Assembly (NCBI GenBank): GCA_036898135.1
Contig: CM072522.1
Span: 2,878,921 to 2,942,920, forward strand
Origin: Oncomelania hupensis
Lineage: Eukaryota; Mollusca; Gastropoda; Littorinimorpha; Pomatiopsidae
DNA length: 64,000 nt
Direction of reading: 5' to 3'
The notes beneath the pieces are model-generated. The model was not told the origin of the DNA. It made no database searches and saw nothing but the letters and a program-made list of their open reading frames with translations. The first letter of the stretch is position 1; every line of letters starts with the position of its first letter. Shown here piece by piece: positions 25,231 to 38,200 of the stretch. The position numbers and the translations under genes are program-made.

Positions 25231-28200
25231 AACATTTAATAACATATCAGTCACCCATATACAGCGCATGTAGAATGTGTATTGTGTTTTTCGATAATCT
25301 AGTGCTTGTAAAGAAAAGTCACAGGGAGTCTATACAGAAAATGAGCAATGGAACTTAACACCATGCAAATAAAATTAATAGTACTCACCACTACTTGTTT
25401 GGCTTAGGGCTAGGCAGATAATTTTTACTACACACGAGACAGCACAAGCAAACGAGGTATGAAAATAAATTTAAAATCTTATCCCAAACCATCACAAGTT
25501 ACAACAGAAAATGCTTCTTTTTTTTTTTAACAAAACATCTCAAAATACTGCAATTTACAATGAAAAAACACAAATGAGAAAACACCGCATAGAGTATACC
25601 TGTAGGGAAAAGTCGGGTAATATTAAACGGAGTGTATAAAGAAATAAGACCTTCCAGGAAAGCCTTATTTCATATATTACACTTCGTTTCATATTACCTG
25701 ACTTTCCCCTACAATAATTTACAAAACAGAACAAAACAACACACAAACACATGTGCACGGTGAAGACCTGTGTTCTTTTTTCAATGGAGACATTCATTCA
25801 CTTTATAAAGAGAGAGAGAGAGGGAAGAGATATGAACAACATATGTTAGGCATGCCTATGCAGTGCATGTAGAATGTTTGTGTTTTTCGATATAACCTAG
25901 TGCCTGTAGGAAACGTCACCGAAAAAAAGAATAATGGGAAATAAAATGTATGGCACTCACCTATATTTGTCCCAGGCAGGTAATCCCATGGCCACACTGA
26001 CACAAAGTGACCTGATTGTCACTGTTACGCAATGGCACATCTGTCCTAGCGATTCAGTCATTATGCTGATAGGGATATCCTGAATAAATCACCACTATAA
26101 CTGTCATTGTTACACAACACGGCACACCGATGTCAGGGTACATTGAACAATAGCCACTATAAATGTCACTTTCCCTCAACATGGCACACTGACCAAGCGA
26201 TTCAGTTATGCTGGTACAGTACATTGAACAATGACCACCATAAATGTCACTTTCACACAACAGGGCACACTGACCAAGCTTCACTTTTTCACTACTGTAC
26301 TGGTAGGTACAGGATAGACTGAACAAAGACAATTAACAAATGCCTCACCAAGAAAACGACACAACGATGTATGCAAATTATAGTTTTAGAAAAGTTCTAG
26401 TAATATAAAATAGTAAACCTTATAAACTATTTTTATTTTTCTCACGGTAGTGTATGTAATGTCTTTCTCTGTCAAAAAAAAAGGGGGAAACAATTAAGTG
26501 GAGGGTGTAACCTCTAGTGAAGATATGTACTGTACATGTAGGGGGCCGGCCGCCCACAGCAACAATTATGTGCCTGTTGCCACCATTAGCATGCACGAGC
26601 CTTTCGTTAATTCGCTGCAATTACAGAGGCCAGCAACCAAACACAAGAAGATATTTTATAATGTCGACCACATCACCAGAAAGTTCAAACTTTGTATTAA
26701 GTGACTTCAAATGGTGAACTTTGTAAGATGGATTTAAATGTGTCATTACAACGTGTATACGCACTCGAACACCGGTCCAGTTCAAGTCAGCTTAGTTATA
26801 GTGCAGGGCCGGACAGCTACACATGGTCAAATCGACTTAAATATAACACAAACCAAATCGAATGTGTGGTTCTAGTTTATGCTAACACACAACACAGATA
26901 TGAAAGTAACTAAATGCAAAAGATTACTACAATACAAATGATATTCCACATAAAACGATCACTTTTAGAGCACAAAATATAGAGGATGAGCCATAATTCC
27001 ACTCCATCCTTTGTACTGCTAGCTATGCGCTACACAGTGCTTAGATAGAGTGTGTGGGTTCATACAGGATCTAGGACCTGCATGCATGCCAGGCACCAGG
27101 CTTGGCTAAAAATAGCTTGCTGCTGTTCACTGGAAGGCAAGTTATAGTGAAGAAAGCTTCAGCCGTGTTGTCCTCCCACCTCTCCCTCTTCTTCTGCCTC
27201 CTTGCACAGTGCCTTGCAGGATGGTCTTTGCAAGACCTGATGATCTGGTGACGTGGCAATACCATCGGAGTTTCCGTGTCTTCACCACTGTGAGCATGTC
27301 ATCATGTTGTCCAATGGCTTGTGTGATGGTCTGTTGGACTTCGTTGTTGGTGATGTGCTGGATATAGGAAATGCCCAGAAGTCTTCTGTAGCACCTCATC
27401 TCCATGCTTTGTATTCGTCGTTGTAGATCTATTGTGAGGGTCCATGTTTCGCAAGCGTATAGGAAGATGGAGATGACAAGGGAGCGCAGCTGCTTTACCT
27501 TGGAATGTAGAATGATGGTCCTGTCTTTCCAAATTGGCTTCAACCTTGTCCAGCCAGCAGTTGTTTGTTCGATCCTGGAGAGGACTTCCTGTCGGGACCC
27601 ATTGTCTGATACAATGGCTTCTAAATATTTGAAGCTATGCACTGTGTTGAGGGATTGGCCTTGGACTTTGATGTCCGTGTCCATCACACCCTATTCAAGA
27701 CCCTTCGGGATTACTTTGGAATCTCTGGATCAGTTTTGGATTGGTTTCGATCTTACCTTTCTGATAGAACTCAGGCGGTCGTTGTGGATGGCTGTTTCTC
27801 CAGCAGAGCTGACTTGGTGTGTGGGGTTCCACAGGGGTCCGTTTTAGGCCCTGTTTTGTTCATAATGTACACCAAGCCACTGCTCATCTTGCTTGAAAAG
27901 CATGCTGTTGAGAGCCAGTCGTTTGCAGATGACACGCAGCTGTACAAACCCACCCATCCTTCTCTTGTTAACTTCGCTGTCCAGTCCATGCGGGAATGCA
28001 TTGGTGAGGTCAAGTCATGGATGGCCCTCAGTAGGCTGAGGTTGAATGACGACAAGACAGAAGCACTCCTTATCCACAATCACAAATCATCCTTTGCCTT
28101 CGTCTCTCCCCACTTCTCTTTAAGTAGGCTGCTCTGACATACAGTTTTCTCCCTCTGCTAGGAATCTTGGCTACATTCTCTCCGATGACATGTCCCTCAA

Positions 28201-29243
28201 CAATCACATCTCCCACATCTGTCGCTCTGCTTACACCACCATTTGTCAGATCAGCTCCATCCGCCATTACCTCACTATTAGTGCTACAAAAACATTAGTC
28301 TGTGCCATCGTTCTCTCTCGTCTTGACTATTGCAACTCCCTTTTGTCAGGTTCACCTAAACACTTTATCGATAAACTGCAAAGGGTCCAAAACTCTGCTG
28401 CTAGGTTAGTTCTTAAGGCAAAAAAGCATCACTCCACTTCTCCACTCTCTTCACTGGCTCCCTGTTCAAGCCCGCATCGTCTACAAACTGTCCACTCTCT
28501 GCCACAACTTCTCTGACTCCTGCCCTTCCTATCTTACTGATCTTCTGTCTACTCACCCTCTCAACAGCTTCGCTCCTCTGCAGATGCGCGCATTCTTTCT
28601 GTTCCCAAGACATGCACTAAGACATACGGTGAATGATCTTTCTCTTTCTGCGCTCCCAAGCAATGGAATTCTCTCCCACCACACATCCGCAACTTACCGA
28701 CCACCCAGGCCTTCATAAACACACTCAAGACCCATCTCTTCAAACTGTATTATCCTGATTGACTCTTACCCTCCGACTGATAACAGATGCCGGTGGGGTG
28801 CCGTCCATGGCTCGACATGTAAATAGTCTGTATATTTAGATCTATCTAATTAATTTTATATTATTATTTTTGCATTAGTTTCTACATTATGTTATTGATA
28901 CTATTTTATTTCTGTAATAGTGATGAGGTGGGTCTTGTCTTTTTATCCGATCATTGTATTAATTAACCATTGTTAGATGTAACAAATTTTTTGTTATATT
29001 TTAAATCTGTATGGTGAATCTTATTATCTAATATGCATTGTATTAATATTTTTTGTTTCTTTTTTTATTATGCATGTGTAGTGTATTGCATATGTTGTTG
29101 TTCCCTTGTATGCCTTTGTGAGTACGGTTGGTGTGAATGCTTGCATACCTTGTTTTATTGTTTATGTTTGTTCTAAAGATATATCCTATGTTAAGAGCGG
29201 TGAGCCCAGCCCTGAGCTGGGGTATCACGCTATATAAGCCTAC

Positions 29244-29292
<49 letters not shown>

Positions 29293-32200
29293 TTAATGCC
29301 ATTGGTGGTGTTGGTCATCATTTTGGTCTTCTCTGCACTTATTTCCATTCCATAGAGGTGGTGTCAAGCCTCTGCACCAGCTTTTCAAGTTCTTGCTCCT
29401 CTCCAGCCAATCCATCAATGTCATCAGCAAAAGAGTTATATCTCCCTGATAATGTCCAGGCCTTCTCGGAAGAGGATGTCAGCACCAGTTATATGCTTAT
29501 CGTTTGTTTGTTAAGTACCTTACAGAAGGGGCCAATTATTTAGTAGAGATCTAAGTTATGACACTAGGTTAGATGATGAGCTTAAAGGAGATAGAAGTTC
29601 CATCACAGATGGGTCTCGAGGTTTGATCTACAGGAAGGAGTAGGGAAGGACTAGTGTTAGGACCAGTGATATTTTATGACCGAACTGCCCCTGGGATATG
29701 AGAATAAGAACAGGTGCAGGTAAAGGACTCAGGAGGAATAGAGAGAAGTAGATAGAGGGATAGAGACAGAAGGACTTGTAGGAAAGTTGAGGAGACCTGA
29801 GCTGGACTGGCCTGAGAGAAGATAAGATGTGTAGTGCATTTAGAGTTAGTATGAGAAACAGCCTAGGGAAGTAAAAGATAGTGTAGGACAATGTCATAGT
29901 CACAATATAGAGAGTTTGTGAACTGTAGAAGAGTTTAGATATATCTGTGAAGACTGTAAATCTGAGTAGTCAAAAGTGTTTCAGTGTTTGATGTTGACAA
30001 TAATCTTTAGATGTGTTAAGTAAAGTGGCTACAACACACACCTTACAGCCTGCATGTTTTATTTAGGTTTTGTGATAACCCTGTTAAGCCACAACCACCA
30101 TCCGGACATCATCACATATGCATAATATATATGTTGATAGGCATTTTAAAAAAGTTTCTTTGCGACAGTGGATGTTTTTTTTTTTTTTTGTGTATGCCTT
30201 TGTACAGGACTCAAGACTGACAGCGTTAACATATCTTCTAGAGACTGAAAGCGTTTACACATATTCTGGATAAATTTTCATTGCCATCATCATCATTACC
30301 ATAATTTTGCCCACTTTCTCCACCATTATCCCCTTTTTGTTGATATAACATCTTCTTCATACGACAGTTATTTTATCATTTATTTGCTAGGATTATGTTC
30401 TTTTCTTTTTACAGTGAGCCAGAACTCTGGAGCTTCCCAGCCTACTTCGTGGAAGGATTCCTGATGACTCTGGTTGACCTTCACGATGATGTTTCCGCTG
30501 ACAGCCTTCAGTTATTTCTGGAGTCTGTTACTATCAGTGATTGTAACCACTGTGACTGTGCCACTGGCTCTCAGAATGTGGAAGTGCAAAATCAACTTGG
30601 GGATCAATGTGTTCTGGTCCAAAATGGCCACTCGTCAGCAACCCAGTCTTCTGATGTCTGTAGTCAAAATAAAATTGGGCATCCATATTCAATAAGCAAA
30701 ACCAGTCACTACTATCTTGCCGTCACATCTCTAATGGTAAAACTTGACTCTGTTCTGGGCTATCGCAATAGATGCAACAATGATGATAATGGTGATGAAA
30801 GAAAAGGCTTAGAAAATACAGTTGACATGGATGGAAATGAAGTTCTGACAGAGAGAAGTGCAAGTAATAATGCTAGACCTTCGGAAAGATGTGAAAAAGA
30901 CTTAACAACTGGAGATGATTTGAGTGCTGAAAGAGAGAATAACATGTTAGATGATGGTATACCTTCAAAGAAGGACAAGGCATATATAGAAAGAGAGAAT
31001 AACATTTTAAATAATAATAGGGCCGAAAGAAAGGACAGCACTTCTAATGCTGGTGCTACTCACTCCAAGAGATATTTCAAGGAAATTTGTAGAAAAAAAA
31101 GTTTGGATGATGAAAACATGGTTGTAAGGAATGTGTGCGATACTAATGCAGACACAACAGTGTCATTTGATCCAGAAAACAGGACAATGGAAGCTGAAAG
31201 TCTTTTCCAGATGAATCAACACCTGCAAGCTTCTTTATATGAAGAAAGCAGCAGTGGACAAGCTGCCGTTCTCAGCAGAGAAAGCCTGACAAACGCAAAT
31301 GAAACAAAAAATGCAGCGTCTTTTCTTCAAGAAAATAGCACTGAAGAAACTAACATTCTCTGCAGAGAAACCCTGACAGACACGAATAAAGAATGTGTAA
31401 CTATTCACCAAAATATGAACACCAGAAACTGTAACAAGGGGTGTGTAAATATTCCACACAATTTTTACGATGCACGCCTTAACAAGAGTGGGAGAGAACG
31501 AGAAGCTGCTAAACAAATCATGCAGCAAAGAAATGCTAGCGTAGATGATGAAAATTACGTTATTATAATTGATGACGATGTGGATGAAAAAGAAACGGCA
31601 ACATCATGGCGAGAAGCAGAACAGCGAAAACGCATTCAGCAGTTTCAAAATGTAGCCAAAAATGACAAAACAATTTTTCCACTGGAAGATGGTGTATCAG
31701 TAATACACAGAGGAAGAAAGAAAGGTGAAAGTTTGCTAGAGAATAGCCAGACCATGTCGTCACTAAAAGGTGCTGAATCAGTTAAAAATGATAAAACTGT
31801 GAGAAGCGGTGATTATAATAACGGTGACTCATTAATGAAAGAGAACACATATGGTGACGGTGACAAAGCCCTTGAAGCAGTGGTAATGAAGGTCGGTGAT
31901 GAAACCTTGACCTTTGACCTCACAGAAATAGGAGAGATGGATGTGGACAGTTTGCTGTCATTGGTGCACAAACTTACGTTGTCTGCTAGCAGTCTGAGTG
32001 AACAAAGCAAGATGACTGTTGTCCGCACCATCATAACACACAGAGTAAATTAAGCCATCTTAATAATAATATTTATTTTATGATGATGTTGATAATTATT
32101 TATTGTAGGATGTTGATTATGATGATGATAATAATATATTGTATGATGAAGTTGATGATAATGATTTATTGTATAATGATGTTGATAATAATGATCTATT

Positions 32201-35200
32201 ATGTGATAATTTTGATGGTAATGATTTATTGCATGATGTTCAAAATAATGATTTATTGTATAAAGTGCAGTTTTAAATTATAAATGTTGCTCAAAGAGCG
32301 CACACACCATGAACTTCTAAAAAATAGCACAATACAATAATTAATACATCAAGAAATTTGTTACAAAGAAGGTTGCCAGTTGAGCGAGTCAACTACAATG
32401 TTTAGGTCGCCCCAGATTTTTATTGGTGTCAGCACACTATGGTTTAGCAGTAGTTAGGTATAGCAGTGAACCAAAGCTGTATATCTTATCATTTATGTGT
32501 TGTCAATTATTTATTTATTATTTGTGTTTTTTTTTGTGTCCAGTATGAGAGATTGGAACAGTGTTCATCAAGGGGCCTGGTATCCTGCATAACTGAGCTA
32601 GCATCCTTGTTTCCATGGCAACTGAGCTGCGTCCTGACCAGCTGCGTGCGGAAATCATGCAGTGCTGTGCAGGCTGAACTGCTGACTGCTGTGTGCAAGA
32701 CGTGGGATCAGGCTGCTGCCACCTTCTTTCTCAGGTAGTATAACTTCATTGGTTCCAGATTGTTATATTATAATGACTGGAAACCTATCCATTCTACCCT
32801 GTTGATTCTAGGTCAACAGTCTTTCATTTCATTCTCTTTATTTTTTACATTTAGTTTTTTGTATATTATTACTTTGATTTTCTTTTTCTTCTTCTAGTAA
32901 ATTAATGTCCCCGGACACATTGAGCGTATAGGGGACTTTTGATTGGATTTCTTTAACTTCAGTGTTTATATTTATTGCTGCTGTTTTCTGTTTGTGTGCA
33001 AGACAAAAGGACACAGGATAAATTTATATTAGGTAGTCAAAAGCCATTTTTAAAAAATGATTTCCTCATCACAAAACTGACATAGATTTAAAGAGCTTTT
33101 CATTCTGAACACAGTGGTATATTTTTCCCCCATAGGACAAATAGGTAAAAAGTTATTAATGTTTGAAAATGCCGAATGTTGGTGTTTTTTTGGCAACGTT
33201 TTGGAATTGAAGAAATTGACAACTTTGGAGTCTCAAAGTGAAGCCAATATTGATACCAGAAAGCTGATTTTTGACAGGTAACCCCTTCATATGTTATACT
33301 CCAAGCCCAATTTTCTTCAGGCCTATCCCATGTAATGTTCAGCCGTTTTGGTGCTTCAAAGTTGGGAAATCATCAAATTCGCAGTGCGCGCCGGCAAATT
33401 ATAGGCCTACTGGTGTGCTACTACGCTCAGCACTCGTGTCGCTGAATAGGCCTACGAGTTGGCCATGGCCGGAAGAAAACCCGAACACCGTTTGGGTAGA
33501 CTTTTCTACGGCAAAGCGCTCCGCGATACAGTAATGCACAAATTAATAAATACCCTAGTTTTATAAAGGAAAGTCTGCTCTTTATTTCTTGCTAAGTTTT
33601 AAACTTCTAGTTAAAATCAAACTTACATCAAAACCGCTTTATCCACTTTGTTCGGCTCGTAACAAAACGTTTACACACGAGAGCCCACCGTACTTATATG
33701 TAAATGAAGCTAAGTATCCGAACTCATTGGTTCTTATTTGTAAGCCATCCAATGAAATATCACGAAGCGCTTTGAGATTGAAACGACCAACCTCGCAGCA
33801 GACGCACTGACATTTTGTTTCAGAGCGGCGTTCAGCGCTCGGATAGAAGCGTATTCAAAAGCTGTTTTCTCGGAATCTTTCGCATAAACATGCATTAAAA
33901 ACAACACAGATGTAAAGATAAAGCTTTCAATTTTTATTTGAATACAGCCACTGTTCGTTTTGATGCAGTTTTACATTAATAATAAGTGTTGAAAGTGAAG
34001 TGAAAACTGAGTCAAAACTTCTGAGCGGACAAGAGCCGATGAAGGGCTTGGACTACCTATTTATATTAAAGGTTTGCAAATGTGTGGTGTTTGTGAATAC
34101 ATTTGAATAATGCATGATTCTTGTTCCTTTCAGCAACCTGTGCAGTATTGTAGACTTGACAGTGGATGAAAACCTGGTCACAGTGGTCCAGTGTGCCCTG
34201 GAGCATAGTGCAAATTTGACTCCTGACTTGCTGGCAGTGATGGTGCGTTGGATGGCAATGGGAGCAGTGCCACTGGCTGGGAGTGCCAGGTTTGGCCGTA
34301 TGGTGCACAGTTTCATCAAAACTTACAGATTGCAGGTTGTTTGATGTTTTTAAGGGTAACACAATATTAATATATGATTTTGAATTGTTTTTATATAGCG
34401 CTTTTCCAGCTCAAAGCGCTGAACAAAAACAGCATCTAACTTAAGGTGCCAACTAGCTGCTTTTTGTGCACTATCTAATGCCCCTGACAACTGAGCTATC
34501 CTGAATGACTAAGGAAGAATATAACCTAGTGCTTGCTGGGTGTGTTTATGTAATTGGCACTGGTCTAGGACATCAGTGCTCACACTCTTTTCAAAAGTCT
34601 GTGTGATGGAATGCATGCACGCACAGACCATTTATTTAATTTATTTATATTCTTATGTAGCACTTTTCCAGCTCAAGAGCCGCTCAAGGCGCTGACCAAT
34701 ACAGGATCTAACTCAAGCCGCCCGAGGTGCCCATTTGGAACCTTTGGGTGTATAGTCTGACGCCCAGACGACAGCATAATCTTGGGCCACCTGGTTTGAG
34801 AGAGAAAAGACCTAGTTAGGCATGTAAGCTTCCTCTTTTGGGCAGAAAATCCGCCATTTCTTTTTACCAGTTCTTAGTTAAAATTTTGTTTGGCAAATTA
34901 ATTTTTTGTGTTAATTAAAAAAAAAATCTAGATCTAGATCTCTAAAAATGCAAACCATTGATTTGTTGTTGTTTCACCCTGCACAAGGGAAGTAACCACT
35001 GCATACAACGCGTCACAAAAATCTGTTACATCAAACTAGGACATTGCATCCTAAGCATAGCACCGCACTCATTCTGAATCACCGCATTTAATCATGGCTC
35101 CCATACAAGCCTATAATCTTTTATTACTGATTATTTTCTGCCCCTCAGGCATGTGTCTTTTATTTCTGGCAGATCTAATCCTTCTGCTTATCTGCTGAAG

Positions 35201-38200
35201 GTATTGCCAATCAAACCGTATTTATCAAGTACACACCTCTAAAATGGCAACACGTTTCCTAACCACTATTCAAGGATGGAAATTCGTCATTTTCATGGCT
35301 CATAATCAATCCTGTATAATACACTCTAACTGATTTGCAGTAAATTCTTCCTGCTGCTACTATTGTACTCCCGTGAGCTCATATTTCTTGTGATGCAGTC
35401 ATGTGGGGAAGTGCGTCATAGATTTTTATGACATTGTGATTTTTCTGGAATGCCATAAATTGCGTCTTGTGTTCCAATGTTTGTCAGCACACCAGTGAAT
35501 AAAATGGCGATTGGGGCAAGAAATAATTTTTTTTGCCTGTATTTCTGTTCCTCCACGCTACTGTTGTCACCGACCTTCAACTGTTTTAACTGGATGACCG
35601 ACAACCTGATAAAAGCATGAAAAGCTACTTTGATATATCACAAGATTGGCGTAAACAGCTTGCAGAAAACCATGTGGTTCAGTTGCACCGATAGTCATGA
35701 GCAGAAGTTTCAGGCATATTCTCATACTGCCAGAAATAAAAAGCACAATCAGACTATGCAAAGATCTTCAAGCCCTCAAACCGTGAGTCGTGAGGGACTC
35801 ATCTTGTCAGTATTTCCGGACTTGTTTGTCAGTATTTTTTAACACTTGTCAGTATTTTTTTTCTCGCAAAACCCATCCTACGACATTATAATGACAGGTT
35901 TACCTCTAAAATAGCAGGCTATTTTCAGTCCTCTAAAATCACCATGAAAATCAGCTTGTTGAACACCACACTTGTTTTACTTTAAAATCACCATGAAAAT
36001 CAGCTTGTTGAACACTACACTTGTTTTACTTAAAATGAATGATACTGATAGTCTTTCCAATAAAAGCAATGTCGGCAACAAAACAGTTCTTTTTTTTTTC
36101 AGGACTTGGCAGTTGCCTTTTTCAGAAGTGTTGGAGAGAGTTTTGTTTTGTAGCAGTCAGTATTTGAATTTCTTGATTTTAACTGCAGCATTGCATTCAG
36201 TGTCTTACTTCCTATAGTCCCTCTAAAGTCAGTTTTATTTTTTCCAAGAGAAAAGACCCTTTCACATGAACAGTTGGACACAGGGATCAGGAGAATCCTC
36301 AGTATGATCTTGGACAGTAAGTAAGCTTTGTGTCTAGCAGATGCAACATGCCTGGCAACATCGTCAAAGCCACCATGACTTATAAAAAAATCGAAGCCAC
36401 AGACAGTACAGCGTGCGTACTTTGTTGACAGTTTCTACGCAATGATGCATGGATGTGCTTCTGTGTATGAATGCAGAAAATGTTGCAGCGTTTAGTTGCA
36501 GGATTTGTTTTCTTTGATGAGGAATCGGCTTCGTCATCAGACTTAGCAGCTTTTCTTTTTCTGGGTCTACCACGTTCTGCCATTTTCGCGATTTTGAAAC
36601 ACTCTGAAAGGCGGTGAAGACTATTATGGAGGGAACTCGTACATGTCTATTTTTAGACTAGGGTAGGGGTAGGGTAGGGTAGGGTAGGGTTGGGTTGGGT
36701 TGGGTAGGGTAGGGTAGGGTAGGGTAGGGTAACCCTAACCCAACCCTACCCTAACCCCAGTTGACATCAGTTTAAAAATATATCTGTACGAGTTCCCTCC
36801 ATTATAGTCTTCACCCCGAAAGGCTAAGAACGAGTGTTTTCATTGAACAAATGGATCACGTGTTTGATTCGGGTCGCGCATACTTGATTCGGCTTTCATC
36901 ACGTGATTGATTAGGGTACAGTCCAAGAAGTACTGGTACAGTCATGAATCAAAAAGCGTGTCGGAAAATACCGCAGGCACACAGCGACGTTCAGTGAGTG
37001 CACGAGTACTATTCTGAGACCAGAAACCAGTACAGAAGCACCGCTGGCAAAGATAAACGATCGGCAACTTCTCCTCCATTTTCTTACAAAAGCTACCGTA
37101 TTTCCGTATTTAATTAACTTCGCCGGAATTAAATACGGTCAATCCGTACTGGATGGCACCTCTGGGGACTGATCACCCTAGCAGAACCGTCTATCTCTCT
37201 CTTGTTATCCCTTTCAGGCCTTTTGTAAATTTACAACAGTGGTCTATATATGTCCGTGTGAAGGCAGCAGTGGTTTAGCGCTGTATTAAATCACACTTCT
37301 GGAGTGGATTGAAGAGTACCATAATTAGGTAGCACAGCGGCTCAACCAAAGCTTTTCAGATTTTGAGGTTAGGTCAGCCAGGCTAGCTATAAATAGCTTC
37401 GCCGATGCTTCCTTTCACTGGAAGGGGTGGGGGAGGGGGGGGGGGGCGGCGCAGGCAAGCTATAAATAGCCGGCAGCATGCGAAACGTGGAAGCACTGAA
37501 AAGTGCTGTTAACATAGGAATTGAGCTGGTGTGGTAATTAGGCACTTATTGCTTGCCCAGATTACACAACATTACACCATTTTGCATCTATTTTAACAAT
37601 TTTCCTGGTGGTGTGGGGGGGAAATGCCCACCAGATGACTAGGCGGTTGGCCCTGGAGTAGGAGTGCGGTTTATAGACCTAGACCTCAGATTATACTTTA
37701 ATCCAAAGGAGTGTTTGATTTTTGGTTGTACGATGATGATAATAATAAAAAATAATATATAATAATGATAATAGTAGGATAGTGATATTAATAATAATTC
37801 TGTAATAGTAAGAATTTTAATCATAAAACAGTTATTATAATAGTAATTTATCATAAGTTTCTTTACATTGTAATGAATATATCCCCATTATATTTATAAA
37901 GTATTTTTGTGCAACATGTGTTTTGGGTAGATAGGCTGGTTATGTGGGGTATGTTCATCTTCTTAAGAGTTTTGCAACTTATGGATCTTTTGAAACAGTT
38001 TTCTCTCCAGCTAAACTCACCGCTGAAGGACAAGAGAGCCAAACATTTCTTGCAAATTTGCAATTGCTAGTGACAATTGGTAACCAGTAGGAAATAATCA
38101 GTACCAATGAAAATCTATATCTTTTAACCCTTTACTGGGCATAGCGGCTGAAAGCGGCCGAAGGTCTAAACAGGCAAAACGCCCGAAAGCGTCCGTATCA

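Larger units (their letters stand above)
12935..30414 (+). other. FANCE intron 1, 17.5 kb, TE- and satellite-filled
   Basis: This intron holds the heat-shock-element array, several tandem repeats, the L2/CR1-group LINE inside a DNA transposon, a 0.5-kb tandem duplication and a nested RTE/LINE pair, all listed separately. At 12935-13600 and 26330-27130 nothing beyond AT-rich sequence was recognised. The acceptor is TTTTTACAG ending at 30414. Confidence 0.75.

Noticed and set aside
32080..32283. 67-codon Met/Ile-rich open frame
   Set aside because: It is a translation of an AT-rich minisatellite in FANCE intron 2.
36657..36762. Interstitial true telomere or chromosome-end fusion
   Set aside because: The unit is TAGGG/TTGGG rather than TTAGGG, and it is enclosed within the inverted arms of a foldback element.
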